From Methylophilaceae bacterium (GTDB taxonomy: Bacteria; Pseudomonadota; Gammaproteobacteria; Burkholderiales; Methylophilaceae), in contig SPJO01000062.1 in the NCBI GenBank assembly GCA_006844635.1, positions 1 to 16,314 on the forward strand: a DNA stretch of 16,314 bases. The letters are read 5' to 3'. Within the stretch, counting starts at the first letter, position 1; every line of letters begins with the position of its first letter. The notes under the pieces were generated by a model. It saw only the letters and a list, made by a program, of their open reading frames with translations. It had not been told where the DNA came from and did not search any database. Shown here in pieces: positions 14,105 through 16,314 of this stretch. The translations under genes and the position numbers were made by a program.

Positions 14105-15451
14105 ATGAGTGTAAAGAAAAGCATAACGGCTTTGAAAAGAGTAACGCAGCTTACCGTTTTAGGTGTTGCCTTAAGTTTATCTGCACCTGCAGTTTATGCA
14201 GATGAAACAAGTTGTTCACCATTCACCCCACTAGTTAAAGGGCAAGAGGATTTTGTTTATGTGTGGACTTTAGGTGTTAAAGGAATGGGTAATGAATCAG
14301 ACAAGTTGGTGACAGTCAGTACTAACCCAGATTCACCAGACTACGGCAAAGTGATTGCCCAAATTTCTGTTGGTGGTCGTGGTGAAGCACATCACATGGG
14401 GTTCACCGATGATCGTAAACACTTATGGGCAGGTGCTCTAGATAGTAATCATATTTACATCTTCGATGTTGCAACAAACCCTGCTAAACCAAGATGGGTT
14501 AAAACAATTAGAAACTTTGCACAGACAACAGGCCTTGTAGGGCCGCATACATTCTATGCTATGCCAGGCAGAATGGTCGTTCAAGCATTATCTAATACAA
14601 AAGATCACGGTGGTCGAACTGGCTTTGCTGTTTATAGCAATGATGCCGAGTTGATTACCACTGAAATGATGCCAACAACTGACGGTGGCGATGGATACGG
14701 TTATGACTTTGCTATTAATCCGAATAAAAATGTATTTTTAACAACTGGCTTTACTGGTTGGAACAACTACATGATGGATATTGGTAAATTGATTAAAGAT
14801 CCAGAGGCGATGAAGCAGTTTGGTAATCGTGCTGTGATGTGGAATTATAAATCGATGAAGCCACAAAAAATATTTGAAACACCAGGCGCACCACTAGAAG
14901 CTAGATGGTCACATGGTGAAGGTCATAACTGGGCAGTTACAACAACAGCTTTAACATCTAAAGTGTATACATACATGCAAGATGATAGTGGCGAATGGCA
15001 GCAGTATGAAGCTGGCACAATCGGTGACCCATCTAAGATTCCATTGCCAGTTGATATCGCGATGACAGGAAATGGTAAAGATTTGTGGATTAACACATTT
15101 ATGGATGGCACTACGCGTCTATGGGACATGAGTGACCCAAAAAATGGTAAAGAAGTCTATACCAAGAAAATTGGTAACCAAGTGAATATGGTGTCGCCAA
15201 GTTATGATGGTAAGCGTGTTTACTTTACAACTTCATTACTAGGTAACTGGGATATGAAGGGTGAGAAAAATGACCAATTCTTGAAAATGTATCACTGGGA
15301 TGGTAAAGACCTTAAATTGGGTTTCGAAGTTGACTTCGAAAAATTGAAATTAGGTCGTGCTCACCATATGAAATTCCAAATGCGTGATTTGAAAATGCTT
15401 GAACCATTGAAAGCTTCAATGAGTTCAAAACTAAAATTCGCTAATAAGTAA
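14105..15451 (+). CDS. mtoX: Methanethiol oxidase, selenium-binding protein 56 family (MtoX)
   Basis: Periplasmic enzyme converting methanethiol, O2 and water to formaldehyde, H2S and H2O2; the Hyphomicrobium enzyme is copper-dependent. The protein has 448 residues. A Sec signal spans about 1-32 (cleavage near VYA-DE), as in bacterial methanethiol oxidases and unlike cytosolic eukaryotic SBP56. The SBP56 beta-propeller is full length, with conserved paired histidines as metal-ligand candidates: EAHHMGF (H96, H97), GPHTF (H148), SHGEGHNW (H270, H274) and RAHHMKF (H420, H421). The ribosome site AAGGAGAT (14091-14098), 6 bases before the ATG, is the strongest in the window, suggesting high expression. 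SCO1/SenC follows after 42 bases, the same pairing known for mtoX elsewhere, which supports the assignment. Family members without this context can have other, undefined roles. Confidence 0.92.
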   Translation: MSVKKSITALKRVTQLTVLGVALSLSAPAVYADETSCSPFTPLVKGQEDFVYVWTLGVKGMGNESDKLVTVSTNPDSPDYGKVIAQISVGGRGEAHHMGFTDDRKHLWAGALDSNHIYIFDVATNPAKPRWVKTIRNFAQTTGLVGPHTFYAMPGRMVVQALSNTKDHGGRTGFAVYSNDAELITTEMMPTTDGGDGYGYDFAINPNKNVFLTTGFTGWNNYMMDIGKLIKDPEAMKQFGNRAVMWNYKSMKPQKIFETPGAPLEARWSHGEGHNWAVTTTALTSKVYTYMQDDSGEWQQYEAGTIGDPSKIPLPVDIAMTGNGKDLWINTFMDGTTRLWDMSDPKNGKEVYTKKIGNQVNMVSPSYDGKRVYFTTSLLGNWDMKGEKNDQFLKMYHWDGKDLKLGFEVDFEKLKLGRAHHMKFQMRDLKMLEPLKASMSSKLKFANK

Positions 15452-15493
15452 GTTTCTCCAAAGTTTCTATCTGCTAAAGGGTATAACAGCAAT

Positions 15494-16231
15494 ATGAATA
15501 AAGCGGTAAATGTTGTTATATGTTTGATAGTACTTTCCTCCCTGTCTGTCTGGCTTTTTTATGGAGCAGCCAAAAGTAACCAAACAGAAAGTCAGACAGA
15601 TTCTTTTTTGGAGGAGTCGAATGCGGTACCTTATGAAGTAAAAGCGGAAATGCCTGCACCTGGCACATACGAGTTGCATAAAATTGCTGCCATTCCAGAG
15701 TTAACAGTATTAAACTCAGCTGGCGAGCCGCAACCAATTAGTAAGTATACAAAAGGAAAAATTACTCTCTTAACTTTTTTCTATCAACGTTGTTCGGATG
15801 TGGATGGTTGTCCATATGCCATGGCGTTATTTCACCGAGTCAAAAGCAAATTAGATCGTGATGAATCGTTACGTGATCGAATGCGCTTTGTTCATATTAG
15901 CTTCGATCCTGCTAGAGATACGCCGCAAATGATGGCGGGCTTAGAAAAGAAAAATGATAAGTTATACAAAGATAAAGAAAGTTTCGATTGGAATTTCTTG
16001 ACAACAGAGACAGTCGATAAATTATTACCTGTTATCGATGCTTTTGGTCAAAATGTTGATATTAATGTTAGCTCGCTAACTAATGAGAAAACAGTCGATT
16101 ATTCCCACGTGTTAAAAATGTTCTTAATTGATGAAGAAGGTTACATCAGAGAGATATACTCGACCACTTATGTAAGCAAAAAGATGCTGCTAAATGATAT
16201 TGAAACGCTGGCGCTAGCTAAATCTGAATGA
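15494..16231 (+). CDS. SCO1/SenC family copper-binding protein
   Basis: Membrane-anchored thioredoxin-fold protein that delivers copper or keeps copper-site cysteines reduced. The protein has 245 residues. One N-terminal transmembrane segment (about 7-26) leaves the domain in the periplasm. The copper site is C100 and C106 in RCSDVDGCPY, plus the distal His H205 in DYSHVLKMF; VHISFDPARDTP (133-144) is the usual SCO segment. The cysteine spacing is C-x5-C rather than the classical C-x3-C. The ribosome site is weak (AAAGGG at 15476-15481, 12 bases away), so translation may be coupled to mtoX, 42 bases upstream. The expected job is to metallate MtoX; a more general role for cytochrome oxidase cannot be excluded, but no oxidase gene is nearby. 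Confidence 0.88.
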   Translation: MNKAVNVVICLIVLSSLSVWLFYGAAKSNQTESQTDSFLEESNAVPYEVKAEMPAPGTYELHKIAAIPELTVLNSAGEPQPISKYTKGKITLLTFFYQRCSDVDGCPYAMALFHRVKSKLDRDESLRDRMRFVHISFDPARDTPQMMAGLEKKNDKLYKDKESFDWNFLTTETVDKLLPVIDAFGQNVDINVSSLTNEKTVDYSHVLKMFLIDEEGYIREIYSTTYVSKKMLLNDIETLALAKSE

Positions 16232-16314
16232 TTAGCGTAGCCTGCTAGTGTATAAATTAAAAAGACTTAAATAAAGTGTTTAAATTAATAAGTTTAATAG
16301 TCATTTTACTATTG
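16232..16314. other. AT-rich tail with dyad at window edge
   Basis: No gene start is visible. AATAGT (16296-16301) and ACTATT (16308-16313) form a perfect 6-base inverted repeat around CATTTT, cut close by the window end. It could be an operator for the next gene or part of a weak terminator. Confidence 0.25.

Noticed and set aside
15467..15737. Two cysteine-containing minus-strand frames across the start of the SCO gene
   Set aside because: Antisense to the membrane anchor and linker of the SCO protein; no ribosome site or homology seen.
1..16314. Mobile elements, tRNA or CRISPR as a sign of an acquired island
   Set aside because: I found no transposase or integrase frame, no tRNA cloverleaf, no regularly spaced repeats and no obvious composition break.

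Overview
The window is a sulfur- and methanethiol-oxidation island of an AT-rich proteobacterium. It most resembles a marine gammaproteobacterium of the Methylophaga/Cycloclasticus kind. That placement rests on gene content and general protein flavour only and is low confidence. No rRNA, tRNA, transposase, integrase or CRISPR array is visible, and codon and base use look even throughout, so the block reads as resident chromosome rather than a recent insertion.

Layout. (1) 1-896, minus strand: the N-terminal 298 residues of a type II sulfide:quinone oxidoreductase (SQR), cut by the window edge. (2) 897-1244: divergent intergenic region with several short dyads. (3) 1245-3912, plus: SulP-type anion permease, then an ETHE1/Blh-type persulfide dioxygenase 16 bp downstream. 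(4) 3913-4330: regulatory gap with a candidate promoter, dyads and a possible 34-residue ORF. (5) 4331-10839, plus: a complete, tightly packed thiosulfate-oxidation operon soxCDYZAXB, followed 17 bp later by a secreted GlcG/HbpS-like haem-binding protein (to 11360). (6) 11363-12016, minus: a double-cupin protein meeting the sox operon tail to tail with a 2-bp gap. A hairpin at the junction may stop both transcripts. (7) 12017-12334: divergent regulatory region with a consensus -10 box embedded in two dyads. (8) 12335-14005, plus: FadL-type outer-membrane channel and a single-domain rhodanese. (9) 14105-16231, plus: methanethiol oxidase (SBP56/MtoX) with a signal peptide, and a membrane-anchored SCO1/SenC copper protein. 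The remaining 83 bases are AT-rich without a gene start.

How the parts fit (inference from family functions). MtoX in the periplasm would convert methanethiol to formaldehyde, H2S and H2O2, with SCO1/SenC supplying its copper. SQR would oxidise the H2S to a persulfide while feeding quinone. The persulfide dioxygenase would make sulfite, and the rhodanese could move sulfane sulfur to or from thiosulfate. SoxXA, YZ, B and CD would oxidise thiosulfate and other sulfane sulfur completely to sulfate, and SulP could move sulfate or sulfite across the inner membrane. FadL might admit hydrophobic organosulfur compounds. The window therefore looks like a compact route from methylated sulfur compounds to sulfate, with the C1 unit released as formaldehyde. 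No sox regulator (SoxR or BigR/SqrR type), no soxVW thiol-transfer genes and no dsr genes are inside the window.
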